From Anaerolineales bacterium (GTDB taxonomy: Bacteria > Chloroflexota > Anaerolineae > Anaerolineales > E44-bin32): DNA of 64,000 nucleotides. A program made the position numbers and the translations under genes. Positions 62,392-64,000 of this stretch are shown piece after piece (within the stretch, counting starts at the first letter, position 1; every line of letters begins with the position of its first letter). The DNA lies in assembly GCA_029210945.1 (NCBI GenBank), contig JARGGH010000018.1, positions 1 to 64,000 of the forward strand. The letters run 5' to 3'. The notes under the pieces were generated by a model. The model was not told the DNA's origin, searched no databases, and was given only the letters and a program-made list of their open reading frames with translations.

Positions 62392-64000
62392 TCAATCGGC
62401 TTCGATCGGTATGACTTGAAACGCGTTTACATCAACAAGGCCTTTATCCGAGATCCGCAGATCGGGGATGACGACCAGCGCCAGCAGGCTGAGCTGCATG
62501 TTGGCGTTGTTGAGCGTGCAGCCACAATCCCGGAATGCCTCAAGGAGAGCTTCGGCTTTGTCCGCTACAACTTCGGCGCGTTCATTGGACATCAACCCAG
62601 CGATGGGGAGTTCAACCTCCGCGCGAACCTCGCCATCTTTGATCACGACCTGCCCGCCTCGAATCTCCGCCAGGCGGTTTGCTGCCAGCGCCATCGCCTC
62701 TTCATCCGATCCAACCACAATCATGTGGTGGGAGTCGTGCGCCACGGTTGATCCGATGGCGCAGTTCGCGTCCAGACCGAAACCCTGAACGAGCGCGACC
62801 TGCACCTCCCCGGTGCCCTTGTGACGTTCGACGAGGGCGACCTTGAGCAGATCTCTGTCCAGATCGATCGGCAGCTCACCAGCGACCACCGGAACGCTTA
62901 GCCGCAGATGCCTGGTGGGCGCCTGGTTCTCGACGATGCCGATCACGTTAGCGATCACTTCATCACCGGCTGATGTGGGTATCTTGAAATCGCCGGCGGT
63001 TAAAGCCCTCCCCAGGTTGACTGAATTTTTCACCTCTTCCGGGTAGGAGAACGTGGGCAGGTCGATGACCAGCTTGCCATCCCGGGCGACGACCTCACCA
63101 CGCGCGATCACCATCTGCACATCGAGCGCTTCCAGATCACCGACCAGCAAGATATCCGCATAGCGGCCCGGCGCAATCTGACCCACGTCCCGGCTGACAC
63201 CGAAGTGTTCCGCCGTATTCAGCGTCGCCATCTGGATGGCAGTGACCGGCTCGGCTCCCTGTTCGATCGCGTGCCGGACAACACGGTCCATGTGCCCTTC
63301 GTTGACCAGCGTGCCCGAATGAGAGTCGTCGGTGACAAGGATGAAGTGGCGTGGATCCATGCCCATCTCGGTCACCGCCTTGATCTGGGAGGCTACATCG
63401 TGCCAGGCCGAACCCAGACGCAGCATGACCTTCATCCCCTGCCGGACACGGGCGACCGCATCCTCCAAACGTGTACCTTCATGATCGTCCTCCGGCCCTC
63501 CGGCGACGTAACCGTGGAACGGCAACCCGAGGTCGAGCGAGGCGTAGTGTCCTCCGATCACTTTACCGGCCTGGCGCGTGCGGGCCATCTCGGCGTGCAT
63601 CTTGTCATCGTTGAAATAGACCCCCGGGAAGTTCATCATCTCGCCCAGGCCGATGATCCCGGGCCAGCTCATCGCCTGCTCGACTTCGTCCGGCCCGATC
63701 GCGGCACCGGGGGTCTCCAGGCCTGGAGCGGACGGGACGCAGGAGGGCATCTGAACCCAGACATGCATTGGCTGCAGGGCAGCTTCATCGACCATCAAGC
63801 GGACACCCTTCAAGCCAAACACATTGGCAATCTCGTGCGGGTCGACAAACATGCCCGTCGTGCCGCGCGGGAGCACGGCGCGGACAAACTCGGTGATCGT
63901 GACCATGCCAGATTCAATGTGCATGTGACCATCGAGTAAGCCGGGGACGATGAAACGGCCCTCGGCCTCGATGATCTTCGTGTCCGGCCCGATGGTGTGG
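62392..64000 (-). CDS. ade: Adenine deaminase (5' end cut by window)
   Basis: About 535 aa visible; the frame continues past the window edge, where it reads FIVPGLLDGHMHIESGM, the first metal-binding motif. It converts adenine to hypoxanthine and ammonia. Further family motifs: GMFVDPHEIANVFG, VIGGHYASLDLGLPFHGYVAGG, VTDDSHSGTLVNEGHMDRVVR, MATLNTAEHFG and DSHHMIVVGSD. An internal ATG at 63924 is not the true start. It supplies hypoxanthine to the Mo hydroxylases of the island and is immediately followed by the GntR regulator. Confidence 0.93.
   Translation of the reverse strand, partial: HTIGPDTKIIEAEGRFIVPGLLDGHMHIESGMVTITEFVRAVLPRGTTGMFVDPHEIANVFGLKGVRLMVDEAALQPMHVWVQMPSCVPSAPGLETPGAAIGPDEVEQAMSWPGIIGLGEMMNFPGVYFNDDKMHAEMARTRQAGKVIGGHYASLDLGLPFHGYVAGGPEDDHEGTRLEDAVARVRQGMKVMLRLGSAWHDVASQIKAVTEMGMDPRHFILVTDDSHSGTLVNEGHMDRVVRHAIEQGAEPVTAIQMATLNTAEHFGVSRDVGQIAPGRYADILLVGDLEALDVQMVIARGEVVARDGKLVIDLPTFSYPEEVKNSVNLGRALTAGDFKIPTSAGDEVIANVIGIVENQAPTRHLRLSVPVVAGELPIDLDRDLLKVALVERHKGTGEVQVALVQGFGLDANCAIGSTVAHDSHHMIVVGSDEEAMALAANRLAEIRGGQVVIKDGEVRAEVELPIAGLMSNERAEVVADKAEALLEAFRDCGCTLNNANMQLSLLALVVIPDLRISDKGLVDVNAFQVIPIEAD

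Overview
This 64 kb window is moderately GC-rich and gene-dense. Gene content best fits a Chloroflexota (Anaerolineae-like) bacterium from sediment, soil or a metagenome. It combines bacterial coenzyme F420 biosynthesis, several xanthine-dehydrogenase-type molybdenum hydroxylases with YqeB/YqeC accessory factors, BMP-type nucleoside ABC transporters, and small stress membrane proteins. The taxon is inferred from gene content only. No rRNA, tRNA, CRISPR array or prophage was recognised by eye.

Region 1 (1-17,300) is an accessory and stress region. It opens with the 5' part of an IS110-family transposase. A DUF305 protein, a clade-3-type catalase and a second DUF305 protein follow; the catalase lies between two ~45-bp imperfect direct repeats. 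Then come an M48 metalloprotease with a small membrane protein, a lipoprotein, a dodecin, several 49-75 aa membrane proteins, an RNB ribonuclease, a YtxH protein, a YggT protein, two tandem GlsB/YeaQ proteins (each followed by a perfect palindrome), a lone receiver domain, a NarL-type two-component pair and a DUF4256 protein. One DUF5661 gene is broken by an in-frame amber codon. Non-coding stretches hold several inverted repeats and a 124-bp element closed by a 12-bp stem.

Region 2 (17,300-64,000) runs entirely on the minus strand as tightly packed, often 1-4 nt overlapping genes. In transcription order from the right edge: adenine deaminase (cut by the window end), a GntR/UTRA regulator, an ATCase-like carbamoyltransferase, a YgeW-like carbamoyltransferase, carbamate kinase, two complete BMP-type ABC importers, a threonine-synthase-like protein, a glycosyltransferase, a second fold-type-II PLP enzyme, a hypothetical protein, a dihydropyrimidinase/hydantoinase (HyuA), a molybdenum hydroxylase (FAD subunit plus FeS-Mo fusion), a NUDIX hydrolase and an SsnA-like aminohydrolase. 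An F420 block follows (npdG, cofE, PPOX protein, nitroreductase, cofD, cofC, LLM oxidoreductase), joined by 4-nt overlaps. Next are a thioesterase, a second molybdenum hydroxylase, a CBS-type manganese pyrophosphatase, XdhC, a third hydroxylase whose FAD and 2Fe-2S parts are fused, an uncharacterised ~568 aa protein, the third Mo subunit, YqeB and a YqeC-MocA fusion.

The right-hand 46 kb reads as a purine salvage and degradation island. Nucleosides or bases would be imported, adenine deaminated, purines hydroxylated by Se/Mo enzymes, rings opened by HyuA and SsnA, and carbamoyl groups passed through YgeW-type transcarbamoylases to carbamate kinase to make ATP. This resembles the ygeW-ssnA-hyuA-xdh-yqeB/C purine/urate clusters of gut anaerobes. 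What is unusual here is the integrated F420 pathway, three hydroxylases of three subunit architectures, and uncharacterised members.
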